A stretch of DNA of 64,000 bases, taken from assembly GCA_902805615.1 (NCBI GenBank), contig CADCTQ010000001.1, positions 26,598 through 90,597 of the forward strand. Reading direction: 5' to 3'. The DNA is from an uncultured Cytophagales bacterium (GTDB taxonomy: Bacteria; Bacteroidota; Bacteroidia; Cytophagales; 172606-1). Numbering within the stretch: the stretch's first letter is position 1; every line of letters starts with the position of its first letter. A program made the position numbers and the translations under genes. Below, one piece after another: positions 9,802 to 17,825 of this stretch. The notes beneath the pieces were generated by a model. That model saw only the letters and a program-made list of their open reading frames with translations, searched no databases and was not told the DNA's origin.

Positions 9802-10353
9802 CTACGCTCCTTTGACGAGTTGTACCTCAGCGTGCAGCCGAATCTCGTCGCTGACTACCACACTGCCGGCCTCGGTCACTGCATCCCAGGTTAGGCCGAA
9901 TGCCTTGCGGCTGATCTTGCCATCGATGGTAAAGCCCGCTTTGGTCTGCCCGTACGGGTCCACCACCGTGCCTGCGTAATCCACCCGCACCGTCACCGGC
10001 CGGGTGACGTCGCGGATGGTGAGGTCGCCGTGCAGCTGATAGTCGTCACCCGACTTTTCGAATTTTCGGCCCGTGAACGTGAGTTGGGCGTGGGTGGCTG
10101 CATCGAAGAAGTCGGGCGACTTGAGGTGGGTATCCCTTTGCGCGTTATTGGTGTTGACTGAGTCAATGTCGGCCGTGAACCGAATGTGAGAAGCCTTCGT
10201 AAAGTCCTCCCCTTCTGTTTCCACTTCAAGGCTGTAGCGGGTAAAATAGCCGGTCACCGTAGTAATCATCAGGTGTTTTACTTTGAATTGAATTTCACTG
10301 TGGGCCGGGTCAACGGTCCACTTGCTGGTGGTCATTTTTTCTGTAGTGATCAT
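9802..10353 (-). CDS. YceI-family lipid-binding-like protein
   Basis: A 183-residue YceI domain, a lipocalin-like barrel that binds polyisoprenoids in known members. Family motifs are visible: KWTVDPAHSEIQFKVKHLMI at the start, FTADIDSVNTNN, LKSPDFFDAATHAQLTF, and LTIRDVTRPVTV. There is no signal peptide, as in many Bacteroidota members, so it is probably cytoplasmic. The ATG at 10353 gives MITTEKMTTSKW; the inner ATG at 10335 (MTTSKW) is equally good. The upstream ATG overlaps the end of a doubtful 66-codon frame (10350-10550). Confidence 0.9.
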   Translation of the reverse strand: MITTEKMTTSKWTVDPAHSEIQFKVKHLMITTVTGYFTRYSLEVETEGEDFTKASHIRFTADIDSVNTNNAQRDTHLKSPDFFDAATHAQLTFTGRKFEKSGDDYQLHGDLTIRDVTRPVTVRVDYAGTVVDPYGQTKAGFTIDGKISRKAFGLTWDAVTEAGSVVVSDEIRLHAEVQLVKGA

Positions 10354-10986
10354 GTTGATTGGGTGAATTGGGTTAAAACATTGTAAAATGTAAAGTACAG
10401 GCGGGTACAGCCGGCATTCGCAGCGGGCCGCAGGGCAGTGGCAATCTCCCCGCAGGAGCAGGCATCGGCGTTTCCCGCGAGGGCCAGGTCTACCTGCGTG
10501 AAGTCCCGGAGGGCTTGCGGCGGATCAGATTGTAGCGTTGTCATGGCCAAAGAAGTAAGGAGAGCGATTAGAAAGCGGCTGTGGAAAAACCGGGGCAGCA
10601 GCCTTACGGGTCTACTGCAACGGTGCCTGGCGGGGTGTATTCAAACGCCGTACTTGCGGAGTGCCCGGTACATCATTATTTCTAAAAAGGGCAGCAGGGC
10701 AAAAAAAATGCACTTTTGCAGGTAACGCCATCCTGGCATCAACCTCGTCGTCGATTCGGATGTACTACGCGGGCGCGGAGTTTATCCGACTCAATGGAGG
10801 TCATTCCGGGTTTTGGTACAATTGCGTTGATTAACAGGCCGGCAGGTTGGCAGTTCAGACCCGCAGGGCACGGGTTGCAAGAATGAACCTCTAGCCGCAC
10901 GGTCACAGGTTAGCTGACCTATTGTTGAGAGTCAGCCGGCTTGCAAAAGGGCAGCGCGACCCCCGGGAAAATGTATGCTGATCACA
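10354..10986. other. Intergenic with one doubtful small ORF
   Basis: A 66-codon minus-strand frame (10350-10550) overlaps the YceI start by ATGA, which would suit translational coupling. Its protein matches no family I know, so I do not call it a gene. The rest of the stretch shows no coding signal. Confidence 0.4.
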
Positions 10987-11044
10987 TAAAAAGAGTGTCC
11001 GTCTGAAGGATAGTCTTTGGGTTAACTTCCTTACAAACGGACAC
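10987..11044 (-). terminator. Rho-independent terminator of the amidase gene
   Basis: Read on the minus strand, GTGTCCGTTTGTAAGG pairs with CCTTCAGACGGACAC across a short loop and is followed by TCTTTTTA. It lies 45-100 bp downstream of the amidase stop codon. Confidence 0.8.
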
Positions 11045-11088
11045 CGTGCACGGGAGCATATCCGGATGGAAACCGGCCGGCCTTCGCC

Positions 11089-12657
11089 TTACGTGCCCAG
11101 GGGCCGCTCGCGGCACGCCTGGTAGCTGTCGCGCCACGGCCGCAGCCGCTCAAAGGCGGCGCTTGCCGCCAGCACCTCGGCGTCGGCGTAGCGCCGGCCA
11201 ATGATCTGCATGCCCACCGGTAGTCCTTCCGGCGAGAGGCCCGCCGGAATCGAGGCGGCCGGGTGGCCCGAGAAGTTGAGGAAATACGTCAGGCACCAGC
11301 CGATCAGCGGGTCGATCTCCTCGCCATTGATACTGCGCGGCCCCACCGTGTTGCCGTCGGCGGCATTGTCCACCGGCAGGCAGGCAAGCGTGGGCGAGAT
11401 CAGCAGATCGTACGAATTGAGTACGCCCTGGATGGCGTCGTAGACCTCCGTACGCACGTCCTGGTCGCGGTAGAAATCCAACGCCGACATGCGGCGGCCC
11501 TGCTCAACCCAGTACAGGTACTCGGGCGGGAAGTCGTCGCGGTGGTCGCCCAGCAGGTCCAGCCCGCCCCGCTTGAAGTTGTCTAACGCGTGCAGGTTGA
11601 TGAGCATGTAGAGCCGCGACCACACGTCGCTGATTTCCCTGCCCGGACGGGTGATGCCCAGTTTGACCTCCTCCACGTGCGCGCCGGCCTCCTCGAAGGC
11701 CCGCACCGCCCGGCTTACCACCTCCGACACGCCGCGCTCGACGGGGAACACGTCGAAGCCGGGGCTGTAGGCGATGCGCAGGCCGCGGACCGGGCGGCGC
11801 GTAGCCGCCAGGTAATCAGTGGTCGGATTCTGCAGGCTGAAGGGGTCGCGCGGGTCGTAGCCGGCCAGGGCGGTGAGCGCCAGGGCGGCGTCCTCCACGG
11901 TGCGGGTGATGGGCCCCTCAAAGAGGAATGGGGAGTCGGCGTTGCCGAAGGCATTGGGACGCGTCAGGAAGGGCACCCGCCCGAAGGAGGCTTTGTAGCC
12001 GTACACACCGCACCAGGAAGAGGGGATACGAATGGAACCGCCCGCATCGGTACCCTCGGCCAGCGGCAAAAGGCCGTCGGCCACTGCCGCCGCACTGCCA
12101 CCCGAGGAGCCGCCCGAGTTCTTGGCCAGGTTGAACGGGTTGCGCGTGGCCCCGAACAGGTAGTTGTCGCAGGTGCCGCGGAAGCCCATGAGCGAACTGT
12201 TGGTTTTGCCCAAAAGGATGGCCCCGGCGCGCTCCATGCGTTCGGCGTAGGGGCAGTAGGAGTTGGCAAGGTTGTTTTTGAGCGCGCGGATGCCCCCCAG
12301 CGTAGAGGGCCAGCCCGGTTTGAAGTCGAACAGGTCTTTGATGGCCGTGGGCACGCCGTGCAGCGGTCCCAGGTCGGTCCCGCGCATGAGGGCATCTTCG
12401 GCGGCTTTGGCCGCGCGGCGGGCGTCGTCTAAGCCCAGGTAGACCAGGGCGTTGAGGCTCGGGTTGCGGGCCTCGATGCGGGCGATGAATGCCTCGACGA
12501 CCTCTACCGGTGAGAGGTCGCGCCGGCGGATGCGGGCGGCCAGTTCGTAGGCCGACGCGTAGGCGAGTTCGTCCGAAAGGGCGGACGGCCCCGGTACGAG
12601 TTCAATTTGATCGGACTCACGTTTGCCGCCGAATCCTTGGTTGATGGGTGTTGCCAT
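11089..12657 (-). CDS. Amidase (amidase-signature family)
   Basis: A 522-residue amidohydrolase of the amidase-signature family, which hydrolyses amides through a Ser-cisSer-Lys triad. All three parts are visible: Lys in PTAIKDLF, the glycine/serine-rich NSGGSSGGSAAAVADG, and the nucleophile region EGTDAGGSIRIPSSWCG. The C-terminal part has the usual GLPVGMQIIGRRYADAEVL. I chose ATG 12657 (MATPINQGFGG) because the upstream extension to 12744 is proline-rich and not family-like. No signal peptide. Related proteins act on indoleacetamide, aryl amides or aminoacyl-tRNA (GatA). This is not an obvious GatA because no gatB or gatC neighbours it. Confidence 0.88.
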   Translation of the reverse strand: MATPINQGFGGKRESDQIELVPGPSALSDELAYASAYELAARIRRRDLSPVEVVEAFIARIEARNPSLNALVYLGLDDARRAAKAAEDALMRGTDLGPLHGVPTAIKDLFDFKPGWPSTLGGIRALKNNLANSYCPYAERMERAGAILLGKTNSSLMGFRGTCDNYLFGATRNPFNLAKNSGGSSGGSAAAVADGLLPLAEGTDAGGSIRIPSSWCGVYGYKASFGRVPFLTRPNAFGNADSPFLFEGPITRTVEDAALALTALAGYDPRDPFSLQNPTTDYLAATRRPVRGLRIAYSPGFDVFPVERGVSEVVSRAVRAFEEAGAHVEEVKLGITRPGREISDVWSRLYMLINLHALDNFKRGGLDLLGDHRDDFPPEYLYWVEQGRRMSALDFYRDQDVRTEVYDAIQGVLNSYDLLISPTLACLPVDNAADGNTVGPRSINGEEIDPLIGWCLTYFLNFSGHPAASIPAGLSPEGLPVGMQIIGRRYADAEVLAASAAFERLRPWRDSYQACRERPLGT

Positions 12658-13017
12658 GCGTAGTAGGGGAAAAGAGTGAATAAAGCAGTACCTGCCGGGG
12701 GTTGGGGGCCAAATAGGGTACCAAGCCGGGGGCAAGCCCGGCAAAGAGGATGATATTCGGATAAATTATTTATAGACAGGCCGTTAGGGAGGAATGCAGG
12801 CACGTACGCAACCCAAAAACAACCGGAAGTTGCTCCAACGCGGCGGAGTTTTCGTCATGCCACTCCACCAGGCAGTGCAAGCCCCCGACCCATCGGACCG
12901 GTTGGGGGGGCAGGAAAAACGTACGGGGTTGCGCCCGGTGCGGAGGCCAGCACAATCAAGTGGCCTCCGGAAGGAGTAGCAGGAACTGGTGCGCAGAGCA
13001 GGGGGAGGCAGACGGGA
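12658..13017. other. Intergenic upstream of amidase
   Basis: No supported gene. Short frames on both strands overlap each other and lack family features. It presumably carries the amidase promoter. Confidence 0.45.
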
Positions 13018-13412
13018 CTACCCGGCCTGGGCCACCGGGGCCAAGACCGGGTTGAGTTGTTCCGCTTCGAACACCAGGGAAATGGACAGGCCGGGCGGAC
13101 TGGTGATGACCAGTTCGCCGCCCAACTGCCCGCTGAAGCCGTGCAGGAGCGTCATGCCCCGCGAACGGCTCCGGGAAGGATCGTAGTTAGCCGGCAGGCC
13201 CACGCCGTTGTCGGCAATGGTGAGTTGGCAAGTCCTTGCCGCCGGCCGGCGCAGGCTCAAACACACCGTGCCGGGGCGGCCGTCGGGGAAGGCGTACTTG
13301 AAGGCGTTGCTGAGGGCTTCGTTGATGATGCGCCCCGGCGGAACGGCCTGGGAGTTGAGCAAACTCATGACCACTTGCAGGTTGTGCCCGCCCTTGCGCC
13401 CGGACCGGGTGG
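13018..13412 (-). pseudogene. Internally deleted histidine kinase copy
   Basis: A remnant of a HisKA_2-type histidine kinase closely similar to the intact gene at 16199-17320. It keeps [14 protein letters not shown], then jumps directly to [18 protein letters not shown] and continues through the ATPase end ([28 protein letters not shown]). About 75-80 residues covering the middle of the transmitter are missing, and everything before the His box is gone. It follows the stop codon of the SnoaL gene. It cannot phosphorylate but could still make a short ATPase-like peptide. Confidence 0.8.
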
Positions 13413-13415
13413 CGG

Positions 13416-13853
13416 CTAGTCGAAGAAGGCCTTGCTTACCGCCCAGGTGTCTTCGTACAGATCCAGTTTAACGATCCGGTCGCCGTCCACGGCCAGGTGC
13501 ATGGCCACCGGGGTGGTGAAGGACCGGCCGGTGCTGGCGACCGTATGGGTGAAAGTGCCCAGCATGACGGCGTCGTTGCCCGACACGATCAGCTTTTCGA
13601 CGCTGGCCGTGCTCTTGCCCGGTACGAAATGGGGCCACATGGTGCGGAAATAACCCGCTACTTCACTGCGGCGCGAACGGCGGCCGATCCAGGGCAGGGC
13701 CGTATCCCCGGGCACGTACCAGTCAATCGCTTCGGCGAAGTGTTCGGCCATGCCGTCGGGGTCGCCGGCGGCCAGCCGTTCGAAAAAGCCCGTTACAATC
13801 TCTTCGGTGCGCGCCGATGCTTTAGCCAGGGCAGGCAAGGTGTTTTGTTCCAT
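13416..13853 (-). CDS. SnoaL/NTF2-like small protein
   Basis: A 145-residue alpha+beta-cone (NTF2-like) protein. Typical features are [33 protein letters not shown] near the N-terminus (about 18-50) and the family ending [25 protein letters not shown]. The ATG at 13853 (MEQNTLPAL) is preferred over the upstream frame to 13991, which overlaps the neighbouring gene. It is the last gene of an apparent SDR-SnoaL-SnoaL operon. The family includes isomerases, cyclases and dehydratases of small hydrophobic substrates; the substrate here is unknown. Confidence 0.85.
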   Translation of the reverse strand: MEQNTLPALAKASARTEEIVTGFFERLAAGDPDGMAEHFAEAIDWYVPGDTALPWIGRRSRRSEVAGYFRTMWPHFVPGKSTASVEKLIVSGNDAVMLGTFTHTVASTGRSFTTPVAMHLAVDGDRIVKLDLYEDTWAVSKAFFD

Positions 13854-13912
13854 GATTTGGACGGTTTTGTTTTTTCTGGTGATAATCACTGGTTGCAAAA
13901 GGAGGCGGCCCG

Positions 13913-14380
13913 TCAGGCCGGTACCTGCCCGGCAGGCCAGGGCGTATAATCGAGTTTGAGGCGTTCCAGCCGGTACCCGGTGATGCGCCACTCCCCGGCG
14001 GTGGTTTTTCGGTAATGTTCATGGTAATAGCCAAAGCCGTGGATGACGGCCGAGGGCGAATGCACCGGGTCGGAAAAGGTGACGATGTCCTCCACCGCCC
14101 AGATGGCCCGCGCCGTGGTGGGCGTCAGCAGTTCAATCTCGTGGTGCTTGACCTGGTGCACCGACTGGGCCGGGTCGAAGTAGGCCGGCAGTTGGCGCAT
14201 GAGTTCGTCGCGGCCTTCTACTTTCATCTGCAACTTGCCCGCCGTGTCGTAAAACGCTACCACCACGTCTTCCGACAGCAACCGGCCGAAAGCCTCCCAC
14301 TGCTTGGTGTCCAGGAAACGGCAATAACGCGCCTTCAGGGTCCGGATCTTTTCGATGTCAGCCTGCACTTGATCAGTCAT
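13913..14380 (-). CDS. SnoaL_4/NTF2-like protein
   Basis: A 155-residue NTF2-like protein (MTDQVQADIEKIRTLKARYCRFLDTK...). The start is typical of SnoaL_4 members linked to steroid or aromatic compound metabolism. It also shows HEIELLTPTTARAIWAVEDIV and YYHEHYRKTTAGEWRITGYRLERL. ATG 14380 fits the family start and leaves 14 bp to the upstream SDR gene, so the two are probably co-transcribed. The second SnoaL protein follows 59 bp later. Function beyond the fold is not deducible. Confidence 0.87.
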   Translation of the reverse strand: MTDQVQADIEKIRTLKARYCRFLDTKQWEAFGRLLSEDVVVAFYDTAGKLQMKVEGRDELMRQLPAYFDPAQSVHQVKHHEIELLTPTTARAIWAVEDIVTFSDPVHSPSAVIHGFGYYHEHYRKTTAGEWRITGYRLERLKLDYTPWPAGQVPA

Positions 14381-14394
14381 AACGGTTCGTTGGG

Positions 14395-15252
14395 TTAAGC
14401 GGTGTATTTGGCCAGCCACCGGGCCTTGATCTCGGCGCGGGCGTTGATGAACTCCACGTCGGTGCCTTCGGCCACTGCATCGAGCGGGTAGCGCAGCGGG
14501 CGGGTGCCGTCGGGCAGGTTCACCAGGGCCAGTACGCCGTCGGCAACCGTCTGCGGGTTCATGTTGAAGGACGCGATTTTGCCGAACAGGCCCGCCCCGA
14601 AGGCCTGGAACTTCTCGGTTGCCGCACTGCCGTACTCGGCGGCAACGTCATCCCGGTCGGCATTGGCGCCGGTTTTACTTCCGTTGGTTCCCTCGGTAGG
14701 ATATACCCCCGACTGGATGGTTACATTCTCAATGTTGTAGTCGCGCAACTCCTCCTGGATGCCTTCGGTAATGGTTTCCACGGAGAACTTGGAGGCCAGG
14801 TAGGGCGCCATGAAGGGCAATGCGTGCCCGGAGGCGCCGGTGGAAAGGTTGATGATGAGGCCCTTTCCGGCTTTGCGCATGGCCGGCAGCACCGCCTGGT
14901 AGGTGCGCAGCACCCCGTAGAAGTTCACCTCGAAGAGCTGGCGTACCTGCTCCAGCGAGTAGGCTTCCACCAGGCCGAAACCTGATATGCCGGCGTTGTT
15001 GACCAGTACGTCAATGCGCCCGTGCTTTTGCAGGACCTGGTCCACGGCCCCCTGCACCGACTCGTCGCTGGTGACGTCCAGCTCGGCTACTTCCACATTG
15101 GGCAGGGCGGCCAGTTCGCGGGCTACGGCGGCGTTCTTGCCCGTCGTGCCCCGCATGGCGGCAACGACCGTGTTGCCGGCGGCCGATAGGGTGATGGTCA
15201 TCAGTTTGCCGAAGCCGGTGCTGGTGCCCGTAATGAAAATGATCTTAGACAT
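14395..15252 (-). CDS. SDR-family oxidoreductase
   Basis: A 285-residue classical short-chain dehydrogenase/reductase. The cofactor motif is TGTSTGFG (9-16), NNAG is at 85-88, the catalytic Ser region is INLSTGAS (134-141), and the active-site pair is Tyr151/Lys155 in YLASKF. An Arg at 34 (AMRG) suggests NADP(H). It heads a probable operon with two SnoaL-like genes, which suggests a pathway acting on a small carbonyl or aromatic compound. Upstream lie a remnant ene-reductase gene and a broken HxlR regulator, possibly parts of the same former cluster. Confidence 0.9.
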   Translation of the reverse strand: MSKIIFITGTSTGFGKLMTITLSAAGNTVVAAMRGTTGKNAAVARELAALPNVEVAELDVTSDESVQGAVDQVLQKHGRIDVLVNNAGISGFGLVEAYSLEQVRQLFEVNFYGVLRTYQAVLPAMRKAGKGLIINLSTGASGHALPFMAPYLASKFSVETITEGIQEELRDYNIENVTIQSGVYPTEGTNGSKTGANADRDDVAAEYGSAATEKFQAFGAGLFGKIASFNMNPQTVADGVLALVNLPDGTRPLRYPLDAVAEGTDVEFINARAEIKARWLAKYTA

Positions 15253-15343
15253 GGTTTTACTCGGTTTTACTCATTATTGATTGTCAAATGACGGATGAAT
15301 CAGATTTTACTTCGGGATGGGCTTTTTCGTAGGTCAGCCCTTT

Positions 15344-15492
15344 GGTAGTGGTAAAATCGGAACTGGTCACCTAACATGACACCTTTGGGCAAAACTGGTA
15401 GACAAGCTATGATTGCAGTGATCAGGACCTGCCATCCGGCTTTTAATCGTCCGCTACAATCCTGCCGTATCAGTTCGGTTTTTACCACTACC
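15344..15492. mobile_element. MITE-like element, family 2, copy 1
   Basis: A 149-bp non-coding element with about 22-bp terminal inverted repeats (GGTAGTGGTAAAATCGGAAC at the left; the reverse complement of the right end is GGTAGTGGTAAAAACCGAAC). The same sequence occurs in inverse orientation at 29711-29859 with about 8 differences in 149 bp. A minus-strand open frame running through it here is stopped early in the other copy, so it is not conserved coding sequence. I see no clear target duplication. Confidence 0.75.
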
Positions 15493-15654
15493 CGGGGGCC
15501 ATTCTGATGCCAGCGGGCACCTTGCTTCATTTTTTGTCGCAGTCAACTGGATAACAGGCGCTTGTGATTGTGCCGGCCCGGCGGAGGCTGGCCTACCCCT
15601 CCGTGCGGCAGTAGTTTTCCCCGAACCTCCGTTCCGGCGGAGGCCATTGCCGGC

Positions 15655-15820
15655 TCAGGCCGGCTGGGGAAAAACCACGGGGCCGGGGATCGTTTTGCTG
15701 CCCGTGACGGGCAAACCGACGGGGGCCAGTGCCGGGTAATCGGTATACCCGTTTTCGTCGCCCGTAAAGCCCTCCCAGTTGCACAGGCTGGAGCAACGGT
15801 TGGTTCGTTTGCATGGTCAT
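15655..15820 (-). pseudogene. Remnant of Old-Yellow-Enzyme ene-reductase (NemA-like)
   Basis: The N-terminus MTMQTNQPLLQPVQLGGL matches the start of alkene/N-ethylmaleimide reductases. After only ~18 codons it passes, with a frame change, to GFTGDENGYTDYPAL, which resembles the C-terminal YGGGAEGYTDYP motif of the same family. Some 300 residues are missing between them. The remnant ends at the TGA at 15655-15657. It lies next to, and divergent from, an HxlR-family remnant, a common arrangement for intact copies. Confidence 0.6.
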
Positions 15821-15854
15821 TGGCTTTTGATTGATCGGAAAAACGAGCACTTTC

Positions 15855-15905
15855 ACTTGCGAATTACAAGTACAAAGGTATCTCATTTAACTTGCATCAT
15901 GCAAG
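15855..15905. promoter_or_regulatory. Probable HxlR-type operator pair
   Basis: Two dyads of the same type lie between the divergent remnants: ACTTG-N7-CAAGT at 15855-15871 and CTTGCATCATGCAAG at 15891-15905. HxlR/MarR-like regulators bind such ACTT..AAGT palindromes. The sites survive although both flanking genes are broken. Confidence 0.55.
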
Positions 15906-16110
15906 CATATTTCCGATTATTTTTATAAACCTGACACCATACCGGTCAGGCTGCCCGGTCAACTTTACACCGGACGTATTGGGGGATACATGGAGCTTGT
16001 TCACTCTCAGGGACGTGCCGTGCAATGTCACGACTTCCTGCGGCGCGTTTCCGGGATCGGAGGAAAAGATTGCCACCAATAGCCTGGCCGGACGGACGGG
16101 CCGGAAGCAC
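15892..16110 (+). pseudogene. HxlR-family regulator remnant
   Basis: The frame contains YRSGCPVNFTPDVLGDTWSL followed by FTLRD, the hallmark start of HxlR winged-helix regulators with the redox-type Cys and WSLL region. It then degrades: a later EEKIATNSLAGR matches the family's EEKIATNILADR, but the intervening FGKRTYGEF region is altered and the C-terminal half is missing. No proper start is visible. It would have controlled the adjacent ene-reductase remnant. Confidence 0.65.
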
Positions 16111-16198
16111 AGAAATGGGTATCAAAGGAAGTGGCAGAATCAAAAAATACCGGCAGATCGCCCGGGAAACGGTGGGGCAACGGGCAGCAGCCAGCCAG

Positions 16199-17320
16199 TT
16201 ACCGGGCGTAGACCGGGCTCAGTTGCTCCTCGGCAAACACTAAGCTGAAGTTTAATCCCTGCCGGCTGGTGATGGTGAGTTCGCCGCCCAACTGGCCGGA
16301 AAAGCCGTGCAAAAGCGTCATGCCCAGGGAGGGACTCTGCGAGGGGTCGTAATGGGCCGGTAAGCCTACCCCGTTGTCGGCAATGGTAAGCTGGTAAGTC
16401 GTTTTCGCCAGCCGGTGCAGCGAGAGGCGTACCGTGCCGGGGCGGCCATCCGGGAAGGCGTACTTGAAGGCGTTGGTGATGACCTCGTTGATGATGAGCC
16501 CTAAGGGCAGGGCTTGGGTAACGTCCAGTTCGATGGGTTCTACCTGCAGCTCAAAACGCACCGTGTGGTGCAGGCAGTAGGACTGGTGCAGGTAGGCCAC
16601 TACTTCTTCGATGTAGTCACGCATGGGGATGCGGGCCACCCCTTCTGACTGGTAGAGCTTCTGGTGAATGAGTGAGATGGCCCGTACCCGGTGCTGACTC
16701 TCCCGGATGGCAGAAAGGGCCACCTTATCCTCCAGGAAATCAGCCTGCGAGTTCAAAAGGCTCATCACTACCTGCAGGTTGTTTTTCACCCGGTGGTGAA
16801 TCTCTTTCAGCATGCACTCTTTCTCGGTCAGCAATTGCTGCAAGACCTGGTTCTTCTGCATGACCTCTTCGTACCTTTCCTGCAGTTTTTCGTAGGCAAC
16901 CGGTAATTCAAGTTGCTGAGCATCACCTGTTCGTGACTGCTCTTTCAATGATTGTTTATTGTGCCATGCGGAAACAAAGCGAACGTAGAGAAAACGCAGG
17001 AAAACGACCAGGAAGACGGGGCTGCCGATGCCCGTAATGCTTAACATTTTTTCTGTAAGTGACCCACCCATCTGTAACGCACCAGGGTAAAACTGCCCAA
17101 GCATGGGTGGTTCGTGCGTGGTTATACTTTGCAATCCGGATGGGTCAATTTGCAGGTTTTTCAAACTTGTGGGGAAAGAACTATTGTACGCATTGACGGC
17201 AGGCGCCATATCCTCACTCATCCGCACCTGGGTTACGTCGGGATTGGCGCCATGAATGCAATACTGCCGTGCAGATGAGTTCGGTTTGCAAGTTGTCATA
17301 ACTGTGGTAGAAATAGCCAA
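16199..17320 (-). CDS. Membrane-linked HisKA_2 histidine kinase
   Basis: A 373-residue sensor kinase. One transmembrane segment at about 95-117 ([16 protein letters not shown]) is followed by a coiled coil ([20 protein letters not shown]), the His box [18 protein letters not shown] (HisKA_2, phospho-acceptor His), and a HATPase with N box [22 protein letters not shown] and [16 protein letters not shown]. No response regulator is adjacent. The region before the membrane segment resembles nothing known to me and may be extracytoplasmic. A decayed paralogue lies at 13018-13412. Confidence 0.88.
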   Translation of the reverse strand: MAISTTVMTTCKPNSSARQYCIHGANPDVTQVRMSEDMAPAVNAYNSSFPTSLKNLQIDPSGLQSITTHEPPMLGQFYPGALQMGGSLTEKMLSITGIGSPVFLVVFLRFLYVRFVSAWHNKQSLKEQSRTGDAQQLELPVAYEKLQERYEEVMQKNQVLQQLLTEKECMLKEIHHRVKNNLQVVMSLLNSQADFLEDKVALSAIRESQHRVRAISLIHQKLYQSEGVARIPMRDYIEEVVAYLHQSYCLHHTVRFELQVEPIELDVTQALPLGLIINEVITNAFKYAFPDGRPGTVRLSLHRLAKTTYQLTIADNGVGLPAHYDPSQSPSLGMTLLHGFSGQLGGELTITSRQGLNFSLVFAEEQLSPVYAR

Positions 17321-17825
17321 TTACTTTACGTTATTGCTTCGATCATCTAAAGTCCGGATGCGTCCAACAAACCGACAGGCATTCGTCAGGTTTCATTTAC
17401 TCAATCGTTTCGTCAATTGATCAGTGCGTTGGCAAAGGCAAAAAAATTTTGCAGCCAGCACCCTAACCTTTTGAACCTCCGATTGAATACACAGTGGGTA
17501 TATAACTAAAAATGTGCCACCGGCCAAGGAGCTAACGGGCAGGTACTTACCCGGGGCAAGCCGCAAAAAAGGTCGCGATATTCCGCTGATTCGCAACGGG
17601 CTGGCGAAATATCGCGACACGGCATGTATAACTTCCCGTTGCTTGCCGGGAGCTTGAATTAAGTTCATTTAACCTCCCATAAACATCAATTTACAGGAGG
17701 CAAGTACACTGCCGGCAAATACTGACAACAGCCCGCAGCCTTGCTGGAAGTGTACGAGGTTAATAGAATTTTCCCGGCAACCCATACCGGGTTTGCAGCA
17801 GGCGTTGTAAAAATGACTACCTGAC
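17321..17825. other. Intergenic with a TCGCGATATT inverted repeat
   Basis: It holds an 11-bp perfect inverted repeat, GTCGCGATATT at 17572-17582 and AATATCGCGAC at 17608-17618, separated by 25 bp. A 91-codon minus-strand frame (17393-17668) spans it but resembles no protein. Nothing else is supported. Confidence 0.5.

Noticed and set aside
10350-10550. 66-codon frame overlapping the YceI start by ATGA
   Set aside because: The overlap is suggestive, but the protein shows no family features and its composition fits chance.
15300-15530. 76-codon minus-strand frame over the family 2 element
   Set aside because: The second copy of the element carries an early stop in the same frame, so coding is not conserved.
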